Source: Chenopodium formosanum (Eukaryota > Streptophyta > Magnoliopsida > Caryophyllales > Amaranthaceae). Taken from it: a stretch of DNA of 64,000 bases. Shown piece after piece: positions 10,910 to 21,440 of the stretch; positions within the stretch are counted from its first letter, which is position 1; each line of letters opens with the position of its first letter. Location: NCBI GenBank assembly GCA_024500155.1, contig CM044862.1:41984001-42048000 (forward strand), given 5' to 3'. A program made the position numbers and the translations under genes. The notes below the pieces were generated by a model. That model saw nothing but the letters and a program-made list of their open reading frames with translations, ran no database searches and was not told the DNA's origin.

Positions 10910-12520
10910 TGATAAGTGACTTTTATGCCACTTTTTAGGGTGTTTATTGAGTCGTTTTTCGGCTTATTTTTCCAATAATTTAACCCTTTTTGTCCTTTAT
11001 TTCTTTGTTTACTTATTCTCGTCTTTTATCTTGATTTCGAGTATTTAAGTGGTTTTTAATAGTTTTTAGCTTATTTCCTTAATTTATTTAATTTATCTTA
11101 TTTTCTTTGTTTTTATTTTGATCTCCATGCTTTGGTTTTGTAGGAATTATGCGCCGAAAGAAAGAGGATATCAAGAAGCCAAGTTATCTGTTGTGCGCGG
11201 GGTGCTGTGCGGCTTATGCGCGGGCGCACATGTGAGGCTGTGCGGGCGCGCAGCCCTGTCAGAACCCGCACAGCCAGGCTGAAGAAACAGAGCAAAACCA
11301 GAGAGGTTGCGCGACCCTATGCGCGACCGCTGTGCGGGCGCACACAAATTTGCGCGGGCGCGCATGACTCATGTGCGGGCGCACTTATTTTCCCCGTACC
11401 CACAAAGTTGCGGCCGCACACTACGATGAGAGGGCGCACACACCTGTGTGCGGGCGCACAGGACTCATGTGCGGGCGCATAGGACTCATGTGCGGGCGCG
11501 CACGACTGGGTTTACGATTTATTTGCGCCTTGTTGTCCAAGTCTCTTTCTTTTTGGTGGAGCCACATATATATAGACGGGACTCTTTGTAAAAAGGGGGG
11601 AATCTATTATGCTATTTTCTTAGTTAGTTTAGGAGAGCTTCTCTCTCTTAGGGTTAGATTAGGAGTTTCTCTCTCTAGTTTAGGAGTAGTTTAGAGAGAG
11701 AAAGCTTGGATTTTTCATGGAGTTTTTGGGATTTTGAAGAAGCAAATTTGTGGATTTTTCCTCTCATAAATTCAATGAGTCTTCCTAACTTTCTCTCACC
11801 TTTATTGCTTTCATTTATTATTGTTTTTGCTTATTTATTTGTTGATTTGAGTAGTTTAATTAGTTTAATTATTTGATTCTTGCTTTTATTATTATTTTAC
11901 CTTGTTTTCCTTGTTTTTGTTCACCATGTTAGTTTAGGTTTGTTCTAGGGAAATGGATGAAGGTTACGTTAATTAATTTAATGATTGATTGTGGTTAGTA
12001 TTGAATTGTCTCTTGATTATTGTGTATGGATGATGCTTTTATGTATTAGAATCTTTCTAGCTAATTGATTCTATGCTTTTAATTGTGTTTTCAATCGATT
12101 GTGCGAGAGTGAGTTGGTTGAGAGCCCTAAATTCCTCCATATCTTTGCTAGGCTAGTTGCACGAGAGTGAATTAGTTTAGTAGGATTATTAACATGCTTA
12201 ATTGCGCGAGAGTGAGTTAAATGTGTTAATCGTCCTAATTGAGGTCATTTTCATCTAATTGTTTGATGTTGTTGAATGCATTGATGTAATTGGATTCATC
12301 TTTCCCTAGTTTTAGTTATTTGCTCTTAGTAGTGTTAGTTGAACCTCTCTTTACCTCACAAGCTTTCCTAGTAGTCTAATTAGCATAGATTGATACACTT
12401 AGTCCTTTTGGGTTCGACCCTTTACTTACCCCTATACTCGTATTAGGGTAGTTTAGGTATTATAAATTGTTAATTTGATTAGGGTTAGTAGACTAACGAC
12501 ACTACTTAAAACCCCGATCA
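10910..12520 (+). repeat. 5' LTR of element C
   Basis: Matches 16666-18269 almost base for base. In order it contains an AT-rich U3 part, a GC-rich palindrome array (11217-11502), a TATA box tatatata (11567-11574), a pyrimidine-rich leader (ttctctctctt) and the end accccgatca. The array is 7 bp longer than in the 3' LTR. Confidence 0.92.
11217..11502 (+). promoter_or_regulatory. Periodic palindrome array in the C 5' LTR, upstream of the TATA box
   Basis: Copies of tgtgcgggcgcaca and variants (tgcgcgggcgcgca, tgcggccgca) have self-complementary arms. Core cgggcg/cggccg/agggcg hexamers start at 11335, 11355, 11376, 11411, 11431, 11451, 11472 and 11493, mostly 20-21 bp apart. Earlier copies start at 11221 and 11243. 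The last palindrome ends about 64 bp before the TATA box at 11567. A protein-binding promoter array is the likely role, by inference. Confidence 0.7.
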
Positions 12521-12525
12521 AATTT

Positions 12526-12543
12526 TGGCGCCGTTGCCGGGGA
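12526..12543 (+). promoter_or_regulatory. Primer binding site of element C
   Basis: TGGCGCCGTTGCCGGGGA lies five bases after the LTR end. It is the tRNA-complementary site typical of Athila-like and TR-GAG plant elements (usually ascribed to tRNA-Asp). Confidence 0.85.
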
Positions 12544-12635
12544 CTAAGGCGTTCATTAATTTGTGTTGATTAGATTAGCTAGGTTCTTGTATATAATTTG
12601 ATTTGAGTTTGCTTTTCTTTGTTCTTTGTATAAAA

Positions 12636-14378
12636 ATGGCATGCTTATCTTTTCCTCAATTTGATGGTGAACCCTTTTATGCTTACTTTGAAAGACTAGA
12701 TGGTTTTCTTAGTTACCATGGGTGTTCTCTTAACGATGCTTGTGATATAGCTTATTGGGGCATGAATGAGTATACTAGGGGAATGGTTGAGGACATGAAT
12801 AATGGTAGATTTTGTCATTTGTCTATGCATGATGCGTGGGATTTCTTCACATGGCTTGCTAAGGATTCTTTAGATAGAGAATCTCATGTTTCTTACTTTG
12901 ATTCTCAATGCCAAGATTCTTTTAATTTTTGCATGAATTCTCTTGATACTTCTTATGTTCCTAGTGATAATCCAAGTATGCAAATTGACACCTTTCCCCC
13001 TTATGCTCATTTTGATGAGGTTTGTGCTAATTTTGATAATGTGCAATTTGACTTTGATCATGAACCTCAACCCAATAACATTGAAGCCCAAATTCTTTCT
13101 CAAATGCAATATCTCACCCAACAACTCCAAGAGCTTCAAGAGGAACAAAAATTGAGAGAAGTGAGGCTTGCCCAAGTGATGAGTGCTTTGGTTGATGTAA
13201 ATGGATGTGAGGCACCTCATTTGGAGTGTGAAAGTGTTTTTGAGAATGATGTGGGCCAAGGGTGTGAAGTTGAGGGGAGATTTTCTTGTGATGAGAGGAT
13301 TTTTGAGGATTTTAATCCTTTTCATTCCCCATTTGAGCTTGATTGTCATCTTTCCCCTTATTCACCCCCTTTGAGAGCTTCTCTTGGTGAGGATGTGAGT
13401 GAGCCATCTACAATTTTGAATGAGGGATTTCATGAGGATGATGATGATGAGTTTGAGCAATCAAGAGAGATTGAGAGTCCCTTGAGTGATGGTGGAAGAG
13501 TTGTGAATGAAGAAATTGTCGATTTCGAGGTTTCCAACCCCCTTCCCCATCTTGATGAGTCTACCTTGCATGTTTGTGACCCTTCTATCCATGAGTCTTT
13601 GGACTTATTTGAGGTTATGGCTAGTATGTTCATTGAAGGTGTAATGAATCATTATAGCCTCTTGAAAGAGTTCATTGGCAATGCTTCATGGGAAAGGGAT
13701 GAATTTGAGAGAAACCTTTATCCTTTCATGCATGGTTTAGAGACTCTAGGCTTTGAGGATCTTGAGGGAGTTGTTGTTCATCGTTGTGATAGAGAGGAGG
13801 ATGAGGTTGTTTCTATTGGAGAGTTTTTGTTTGAGGGAGATGAGAGTCAAGAGTTTTCTTTTGAGGATTCAATGATTGATTTTCATGCCCTCATTGGTGA
13901 TGTGAGGCTTTGTGAGACCATTGTTTCTCCTCCCCTTCCTCATGTCCCTTTCTCAAGGAAATTTGACCGCATCTCCTACTATCCTATGTTCCTCCCCTCT
14001 TTTGTCAAAGAGCCTATTGAGGACCCTCTCTTCTTTGATGAGACTCTTGCTTCTCATCCTCCCATCATTGAGGAAATGGGTGATTATGCCACCCAAAAAG
14101 ATTTTGAGGAGGTTTTGCCTTTTTATTCTCTTCCTTATTTTTCTTCTTCTTTCTCTTCTTTTTTTTTTGATTTTTCTTTTGATTTTTCTTCTTTCTTTTG
14201 GCATCTTCCTCCTCATTTACGTGCAATAATCTTGTTGCACGTCCTCCTCCCTTCATTTGCCTACTTGTTATCATATGAGATGTGTAGTAGTGCATTTGAT
14301 AAGCTCTTGCGTTCGTTGCAATATTATTTACTAGAGCGGTCTCGCTTGGACGTTAAACAAGCCTTTCTCGGGAAGTAA
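12636..14378 (+). CDS. Gag-like protein, the only gene of element C
   Basis: About 580 residues. I prefer the ATG at 12636 (MACLSFPQFDGEPF) over an upstream ATG at 12603, because conserved-looking sequence starts here. The N-terminal 90 residues (FDGEPFYAYFERLDGFL ... HDAWDFFTWLAKDS) follow the layout of the retrotransposon gag fold, where a conserved Trp-containing helix marks the assembly domain. About residues 155-190 form a Gln/Glu-rich coiled coil (QYLTQQLQELQEEQKLRE). The rest is long, acidic and low in complexity, with a Phe/Ser-rich tract near the C terminus. There is no zinc knuckle and no protease motif. The frame is fully open despite its length, which suggests recent selection or youth. 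A related broken copy is in C2 (35741-36205 and 38595-39103). Confidence 0.75.
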   Translation: MACLSFPQFDGEPFYAYFERLDGFLSYHGCSLNDACDIAYWGMNEYTRGMVEDMNNGRFCHLSMHDAWDFFTWLAKDSLDRESHVSYFDSQCQDSFNFCMNSLDTSYVPSDNPSMQIDTFPPYAHFDEVCANFDNVQFDFDHEPQPNNIEAQILSQMQYLTQQLQELQEEQKLREVRLAQVMSALVDVNGCEAPHLECESVFENDVGQGCEVEGRFSCDERIFEDFNPFHSPFELDCHLSPYSPPLRASLGEDVSEPSTILNEGFHEDDDDEFEQSREIESPLSDGGRVVNEEIVDFEVSNPLPHLDESTLHVCDPSIHESLDLFEVMASMFIEGVMNHYSLLKEFIGNASWERDEFERNLYPFMHGLETLGFEDLEGVVVHRCDREEDEVVSIGEFLFEGDESQEFSFEDSMIDFHALIGDVRLCETIVSPPLPHVPFSRKFDRISYYPMFLPSFVKEPIEDPLFFDETLASHPPIIEEMGDYATQKDFEEVLPFYSLPYFSSSFSSFFFDFSFDFSSFFWHLPPHLRAIILLHVLLPSFAYLLSYEMCSSAFDKLLRSLQYYLLERSRLDVKQAFLGK

Positions 14379-14384
14379 CCCGAG
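14367..14384 (+). promoter_or_regulatory. Hairpin with the gag stop codon in its loop
   Basis: CTCGGG-AAGTAA-CCCGAG is a perfect 6-bp stem whose 6-base loop contains the TAA ending the gag-like frame (14376-14378). C2 keeps the same loop and most of the stem on the minus strand near 35465-35482. From memory, similar stem-loops after gacgttaaacaagc occur in many Athila-like plant elements. Packaging or translational control is possible but not shown. Confidence 0.6.
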
Positions 14385-16665
14385 GCTTTTATTGCTTTCA
14401 TTTTCTTTTCTTTTTAGATTAGATTTTCTCTCATGGAAATGTTTGTGTGTCCTTTTTCTAGGTACATGACTTGATATACACTAATGCATTGGTTTGGATC
14501 AAGAATCAAGGAAGTTTGATGCCTATTTTTTCTAGCATATGGAAATCGAGATTCAATTCAAGAGGAAATCGGCTTTGAAAGGTTAAATTGGTTCATTTGC
14601 GGGTAATTACACCCACCAATATCCGGTAATATATTTCCTAGCTCTTTCTCTAATGGTTGGTGACTCGTTGGACTTGTGTTGGTTTGTTGGATTGATTTCT
14701 TTCTTTTCCCCTCCCATGGATGATTTGGTTTATGTTTGAGTATATTGTCTCATTCAAGCTTGGGGGAGGGTATTCTATCATGCTTGGGTAGAATGTTGGT
14801 CATTTATGCCATGCACTTGAGTATATGCATTTTCATGTCTTTTCTTATATTTTGAAAAGTCCAAAAAGATTTTTGTTTACTTTCAAGGTAATTTTGGCAA
14901 AATGTGTTTTGTTTGTTCTTATTTTGGACATTTTGTTTTGGGACTTGAATCCTTGAATGTTTTTCTTCCTAAGTGGTGAATGTATGCACGGTTTGAGAGT
15001 GTCATTGGTTGACTCTAGGATACTATATGCTAAGGTAGCCGGTTTAAGAACTTTTAGGGGTCCATGAAGCCTTAGTTCACGGGAATGTGGTAAGATGGAG
15101 TTGCTCTCTATAGTGGATTTGAAACCCTTGGTTGGTATTTGTTTGGTTATAATCCCTTGTGAGCTTCATTTGTTCTAGCCTTCATCACCTTGTTGAGCGG
15201 CTATTTAGGATCCTTGACTATGCATGTCTTAATCCTTGTTTTGACCTCTAGCTCCCAAGATCGTGACCGTGCCTCTCTAGGGGAGGAAAAGGGCACCTTT
15301 TCTCATTTCTCTTTATCTTCTTTTTATTTTGTTACAAATTTGATTTCCTATTTTGCATCAACCTACTTATTAACCAATTTGAGCCTAATGTTTCCCGCTC
15401 TTGTTTAAACCGCATTACAAACCCAATGGCCTATGTTTACCAACCCTTTTAGTTAGTGAAGCATAGGCATGTGAGGTTTGAGTTTTGAGAATGTTGATCA
15501 TGAGCAAGAAAACTTTGTGAATTGGTTTAAGTACGGTATTGAAAGTTGAGCTTGAAAAGAAAATGCAAAAAGTTCGAGAAGAAAGATGCAATTCAAGAAA
15601 ATCAAATGAAATTTCAAGAAAAAGCCGTCCATGGTTAGAAAAAGGCAAGGACACATAATAAACTAAAATAAAAAAAAAGAAACAAATAAACACAAATATA
15701 TTTTAATTTGGTTTCGTTTTCTTCCCTAGATTAAGCATTGAGGACAATGCTTCGTTCAAGCTTGGGGGGGGGGGGGGGGGAGCGTTCCCTCATTTTTTGT
15801 ATATATTGTGTGTTAGTGTTGAGTAAGCTTGGGGGAGTTGGCATTATTGGTATTTTTGTTTGATATTTTGCGATTTCTTGAGTTTGTTTTTGAGAGTAGG
15901 CCACTCTTTTGCTTCACTTAGGAAATATCACCAAAATTTTCAAATTTTTACCCCGCCTTAACCCTTAGCCTTATGTGACAACCAAATAAAAGACCCTTAG
16001 ACTTTAGTGGGGTTAAGTCAAAGAACGGTGGAGGGAGATAGACTTCAAACCTATGGAGAGAGTATGCATAGTTGAGATGTTGGGATTACCTTCTCAAAGT
16101 TTTTCATTTCTTTATCTTTTTCCAGTTCCTTCGAGGAATCATGAGAAGCTAGCTTAAGGGTTGATTTGAAGCTAGTGGAGAGAACGCGGCGCGATTGGTT
16201 GAGGCTAGGGTGGATTGAGTCCTCATTAGTTCTCTATGCTTAGCATATGTTATGTTTCAATCAACCATTGACATGTTAGAACGTGCATACAATGTCTATT
16301 TAGAAAGGTTGGCATTCATTGGTGTTTGTTCCTATCTCTTGTCCAAATATGAAATTGTGTTTTCTTTCTTTTTTTTATGTTTCTTTTTCTTTTCTTTTTT
16401 ATTGCCGTGCCTTGGTTTTTATTTAGAGTTGTGGGTTAAACTCTTAGGACACCCTCACGAGAGCATACTCGTCCTCTAGGGCGATCTAGGGGTTTAAAGG
16501 GCTTGTCATTAGTTGCTAAAAGTGACCGTGATTCCTACGAAAGTGAGTTAGTGTACATTCTTGTCTCCTTTAGTGTTCTAGCTTTGCTTGAATAAATCAT
16601 TCTCCTTCTTTCGTGTTTCATGTTAATTTGCTCGAGGACGAGCAAAAGGTTAGCTTGGGGGAGTT
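14385..16665 (+). other. 3' non-coding region of element C with repeated polypurine-like tracts
   Basis: No gene is seen in 2.3 kb. The string aagcttgggggag occurs at 14756-14770, 15757-15781 (expanded to 17 G), 15825-15839 and 16652-16665, the last being the functional polypurine tract next to the 3' LTR. The same tracts occur in C2 on the minus strand (about 34004, 34060 and 35078). Open frames in this stretch are short and of low complexity. Confidence 0.6.
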
Positions 16666-18269
16666 TGATAAGTGACTTTTATGCCACTTTTTAGGGTGTT
16701 TATTGAGTCGTTTTTCGGCTTATTTTTCCAATAATTTAACCCTTTTTGTCCTTTATTTCTTTGTTTACTTATTCTCGTCTTTTATCTTGATTTCGAGTAT
16801 TTAAGTGGTTTTTAATAGTTTTTAGCTTATTTCCTTAATTTATTTAATTTATCTTATTTTCTTTGTTTTTATTTTGATCTCCATGCTTTGGTTCTGTAGG
16901 AATTATGCGCCGAAAGAGAGAGGATATCAAGAAGCCAAGTAATCTGTTGTGCGCGGGGTGTTGTGCGGCTTATGCGCGGTCGCACATGTAAGTCTGTGCG
17001 GGCGGGCAGCCCTGTCAGAACCCGCACAGCCAGGCTGAAGAAACAGAGCAAAACCAGATAGTTTGCGCGACCCTATGCGCGACCGCTGTGCGGGCGCACA
17101 CACATTTGCGCGGGCGCGCATGGCTTATGTGCGGGCGCACTTATTTTCCCCGTACCCACAAAGTTGCGGCCGCACACTACGATGAGAGGGCGCACACACC
17201 TGTGTGCGGCGACTCATGTGCGGGCGCACAGGACTCATGTGCGGGCGCGCACGACTGGGTTTACGATTTATTTGCGCCTTGTTGTCCAAGTCTCTTTCTT
17301 TTTGGTGGAGCCACATATATATAGACGGGACTCTTTGTAAAAAGGGGGGAATCTATTATGCTATTTTCTTAGTTAGTTTAGGAGAGCTTCTCTCTCTTAG
17401 GGTTAGATTAGGAGTTTCTCTCTCTAGTTTAGGAGTAGTTTAGAGAGAGAAAGCTTGGATTTTTCATGGAGTTTTTGGGATTTTGAAGAAGCAAATTTGT
17501 GGATTTTTCCTCTCATAAATTCAATGAGTCTTCCTAACTTTCTCTCACCTTTATTGCTTTCATTTATTATTGTTTTTGCTTATTTATTTGTTGATTTGAG
17601 TAGTTTAATTAGTTTAATTATTTGATTCTTGCTTTTATTATTATTTTACCTTGTTTTCCTTGTTTTTGTTCACCATGTTAGTTTAGGTTTGTTCTAGGGA
17701 AATGGATGAAGGTTACGTTAATTAATTTAATGATTGATTGTGGTTAGTATTGAATTGTCTCTTGATTATTGTGTATGGATGATGCTTTTATGTATTAGAA
17801 TCTTTCTAGCTAATTGATTCTATGCTTTTAATTGTGTTTTCAATCGATTGTGCGAGAGTGAGTTGGTTGAGAGCCCTAAATTCCTCCATATCTTTGCTAG
17901 GCTAGTTGCACGAGAGTGAATTAGTTTAGTAGGATTATTAACATGCTTAATTGCGCGAGAGTGAGTTAAATGTGTTAATCGTCCTAATTGAGGTCATTTT
18001 CATCTAATTGTTTGATGTTGTTGAATGCATTGATGTAATTGGATTCCACTTTCCCTAGTTTTAGTTATTTGCTCTTAGTAGTGTTAGTTGAACCTCTCTT
18101 TACCTCACAAGCTTTCCTAGTAGTCTAATTAGCATAGATTGATACACTTAGTCCTTTTGGGTTCGACCTTTTACTTACCCCTATACTCGTATTAGGGTAG
18201 TTTAGGTATTATAAATTGTTAATTTGATTAGGGTTAGTAGACTAACGACACTACTTAAACCCCCGATCA
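16666..18269 (+). repeat. 3' LTR of element C
   Basis: Direct repeat of 10910-12520. Its palindrome array (about 16973-17252) has one unit shortened by 7 bp relative to the 5' LTR. The TATA box is at 17316-17323, again about 64 bp past the array. It ends cccgatca, followed by target duplicate agtac. Confidence 0.92.
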
Positions 18270-18274
18270 AGTAC

Positions 18275-19813
18275 GACATGAAGTTGAACCCCACAAAATG
18301 CACATTTGGAGTACAGTCAGGAAAGTTCCTTGGATACATGGTTACCCAAAAAGGAATAGAAGCCAGTCTAGACCAAGTCAAAGCCATCCTAGATCTAGAG
18401 CGACCAAAGTCGAAGAAGGAAGTACAGAGCTTAACAGGGAAAATCGCAGCATTGAATAGGTTCATTTCAAAGTCCTCAGACAAGAACAGAGCCTTTTACG
18501 AAGTATTGAAGAAGAATAAGGAATTCAAATGGGAACAGGAGCACGACGAAGCATTTCAGAAGCTGAAAGAATACTTGGCCAAACCATTGATTCTCTCTAA
18601 GCCCAAGGAAGGAGAGCCACTCCAGCTATACCTCGCAGTGTTTGAAGGGACGATCAGCGCAGTCCTTACAAGAGAAGAAGACAAGGAGCAATTCCCAATC
18701 TATTACGTAAGCAAAACCCTACTTAGTGCGGAAACAAGGTATGCGTCATTAGAGAAGATCATTTTAGCCTTAGTTACTACTTCAGTGAAGCTATGCCCGT
18801 ACTTTGAAAGCCATTCCATACAAGTACGCACCAACTACCCCATCAAAGCTATCATGAGAAAGCCAGAAATGTCAGGAAGGATGGAGAAATGGGCCCTACA
18901 TTTGAGCAGGTACGATATACAGTACGAGCCCAGAACAACAATCAAATCACAAGCCTTGGCAGACTTCGTACCAGACTTCAGCCCAAACCTTGAGGAAGAA
19001 GTGCAAAAAGAAGTATTGGCACTACAGGAACCAAAAGCTACACAAAAGTGGATACTCCACACAGATGGCGCAGCAAACATACGCGGAGTAGGCCTAGGGA
19101 TAGTACTGACATCACCCCAAGGAGACAAGATAGCACAAGAAATAAGGTGCAACTTTAAAGCCACTAATAATGAAGCTGAATACGAAGCACTTATCACAGG
19201 ATTAACCGTTGCAAAGGGCATGAAGATACAACATCTAGAGGTAATTTTAGACTCCTTACTCATGGTAAATCAAGTCAACGGAGAATATGCAGCAAAGGAT
19301 GCCAGGATGGTAGCCTACCTGGAAGTCACAAAGAGGCTCATTAAAGAGTTCAAGGAATTCAAGATAGATCAAGTACCTAGAAACTTGAACACTGAAGCAG
19401 ACGCAATAACAAACTTGGGATCAAACATCAACCCAGAAGAATTTGGAGCTATCCCCCTAGTGCACGTACTTTCTCCAGCCATAGAGAAAGAATCGACTGT
19501 GAGCGTCTACAAAGTTCAAGAAAACCCTACAGAGAAAGAAAGCAACAGCCGGACATCACCACTGAAAGAATACCTCTTGGACACGACGAAACCAACAGGG
19601 AAAGTAGCAGCTCAAGCACTTGCTCAAAAAGCCTTCAAGTATTGCCTAATCAGCAACGTACTCTTCAAGAAATCTGCAGCAGGCCCCTTCTTACGATGCC
19701 TAGAAGTAAAGGAAGCCCAACAATTTTTACAGTCTTTACACAGCGGAGAATGTGGAAATCATTCTGGAGGGAGGAATTTAGCCAACGAAGCACTTAGAAT
19801 GGGATACTACTAG
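18275..19813 (+). pseudogene. RT C-terminal part, RNase H and second RNase H (element A)
   Basis: This continues the RT split by C: DMKLNPTKCTFGVQSGKFLG (thumb start), ALNRFISKSSDKNRAF, the degenerate first RNase H (QLYLAVFEGTISAVLTREE ... IYYVSKTL), then a second, archaeal-type RNase H with catalytic-site segments ILHTDGAAN, NNEAEYEAL and a later Asp region (LEVILDSLLMVNQ). Having two RNase H domains is a hallmark of the Tat lineage. After a linker comes the start of the integrase zinc finger (LHSGECGNHSGGRNL). An in-frame TAG at 19811-19813 ends the frame. Confidence 0.88.
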
Positions 19814-20781
19814 CCCAGCATGAGAAAGGATGCAGCAGAATTCGCCAAGAAGTGCCTAGCATGCCAGAAGCACGCAACCTTGACGCATAGGCCATCAGAA
19901 GAGCTACATCCAACATTGACACCTTGGCCATTCATGAAGTGGGGAATGGATATAGTAAAGCTCCCTCCATCATCAGGATAAAGAGTATACTTCTTAGCAA
20001 TGACAAACTATTTTTCAAAATGGATCGAAGCAGAAGCATACAAGGAAATCAAGGATAAGCACGTCATATCATTTATAAAAAGAAACATCCTAAGTAGATT
20101 CGGGGTACCAACAGAGATCATTATAGACAATGGATCCCAGTTCATCAGCAATAAGACTATAAAGTTCTGTAAGGAATGGAACATCTCCCTCTTACATCCA
20201 CACCTAGGTACCCACAGGCAAATGGACAGGCAGAATCAAGCAATAAAGTCCTCATAGGTAACATGAAGAAAAGGCTGGAAGGCGCAAAAGGGAAATGGGC
20301 AGACGAGATACCCAACATACTATGGGCAGACAGGACAACCCCAAAAGTCACTACAGGCCAGACCCCATTCTCGTTGGTGTACGGATGTGAAGCAGTGATC
20401 CCAACAGAGGTAGAAGTCCCCACAGCAAGATATGGATTAATGACAGAAGAAAGGAATCAAGTAGAGCTAATTCACAACCTAGACAAAGTGGAAGAACTTA
20501 GAGAAGACGCAAGTATGAGAATGGCAGCATATCAGCAAGAAGTAGCAAGATCCTTCAACAAGAATGTCAGAACAAGAGTCTTCAAGTTGGGAGATTGGGT
20601 TCTCAGGAAGGTATACAAAAATACCAGAGAAGTGAACGCAGGGAAATTAGCACCCAACTGGGAGGGACCTTACGAGATCATTAAGGTGGTAGGTAATGGA
20701 GCCTACAGACTCAGAAATGCAGAAGGAAAAGAGGTACAACGAAGCTGGAATGCAGCACACTTAAAGCTATATCATTTCTGA
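19814..20781 (+). pseudogene. Integrase of element A, broken
   Basis: Past the TAG, the sequence continues in frame with the zinc-binding Cys pair (KKCLACQKHA) and the core start MKWGMDIVKLPP, then a TAA at 19979-19981. Next come TNYFSKWIEAEAYKEI and IIIDNGSQFISNK (second catalytic Asp). Around 20195-20215 the frame shifts and continues as RYPQANGQAESSNKVL (catalytic Glu), ending in a chromodomain-less C-terminal region (LGDWVLRKVY, WEGPYEIIKV, HLKLYHF) at 20781. Two stops and one frameshift make it non-functional. Confidence 0.88.
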
Positions 20782-21440
20782 GGAGCGAAGGTACGTAGTT
20801 ATCATTTCACTTTTATCTATTTTTACAAAAAAAAAACAAAAAAAAAAAAAGAAAAAACAGAAAAGCACAAAAAGCTCCAGCAGCCAAAATCAGCACGAAA
20901 GGTACTCCTCTTTACTCACACTTTGTCAATTCAATTTATGATCATTACGAGTAATGACTTTCGCATCGGAGGGCTGTTGGGGAAACCCACGGCCACCCCT
21001 CACATTATTCTGTTTTGCAAGGAACAACACCTACACTGCTAGGAAAGAGCATAACAGGTCATCACAGAGCAAAGGTTAATCATCCTTGCAAGGAACAAAT
21101 CAAGTAAGAAGGTCATTGTAAAACTGTCCCTACAGAATAAGCAAACACATGTAAGCAACACTACATTCATATTACAACTGTAATACAACTGTAATATAAC
21201 TGTAATACAACTGCAATACGACCATAAGACAAAAACGATACAATAAGAAACATAAATACAGATCAACATAGCAAAAGAGGCAGAATTACTTAGTTGCAAA
21301 GCAACAAAATAAACAAATCATCCAGCTACAAAAGAGTAGCACAAATACAAAATAAAAATTATCCAACTACACTAAGGCAGTAAAAACAAACATCCTTCAA
21401 AGTTAACAAATTTTTTTAAGGTGACACAGCACCATTGAAA
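20782..21440 (+). other. Post-integrase spacer of element A
   Basis: AT-rich non-coding DNA. It has an A-rich run at 20828-20870 and a short tandem repeat built on aactgtaatac at about 21174-21225. The string ggagggctgttggggaaacc near 20968 resembles an internal purine tract. No palindrome array like those of B is seen. Confidence 0.5.

Larger units (their letters stand above)
10910..18269 (+). mobile_element. Element C: gag-only LTR retrotransposon (TR-GAG-like), nested in A
   Basis: LTRs of 1611 bp (10910-12520) and 1604 bp (16666-18269) run from tgataagtgac to cccgatca. They are nearly identical, so insertion was recent. The target duplication agtac is at 10905-10909 and 18270-18274. The primer site TGGCGCCGTTGCCGGGGA is at 12526-12543, of the type used by Athila-like elements, and the polypurine tract agcttgggggagtt lies at 16652-16665. 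The only substantial reading frame is a gag-like protein (12636-14378). No protease, RT or integrase is present, so it depends on an autonomous partner. A diverged minus-strand copy, C2, lies at 33250-39115. Confidence 0.92.

Noticed and set aside
11171..11482. Arg/Ala-rich frames on both strands in the C LTR
   Set aside because: Translation of the GC-rich palindrome array in the LTR. The same happens at 16927-17324.
13953..14295. Lys/Arg-rich minus-strand frames opposite the C gag-like gene
   Set aside because: Mirror image of the Phe/Ser/Leu-rich 3' end of the sense gene. No splice or promoter support.
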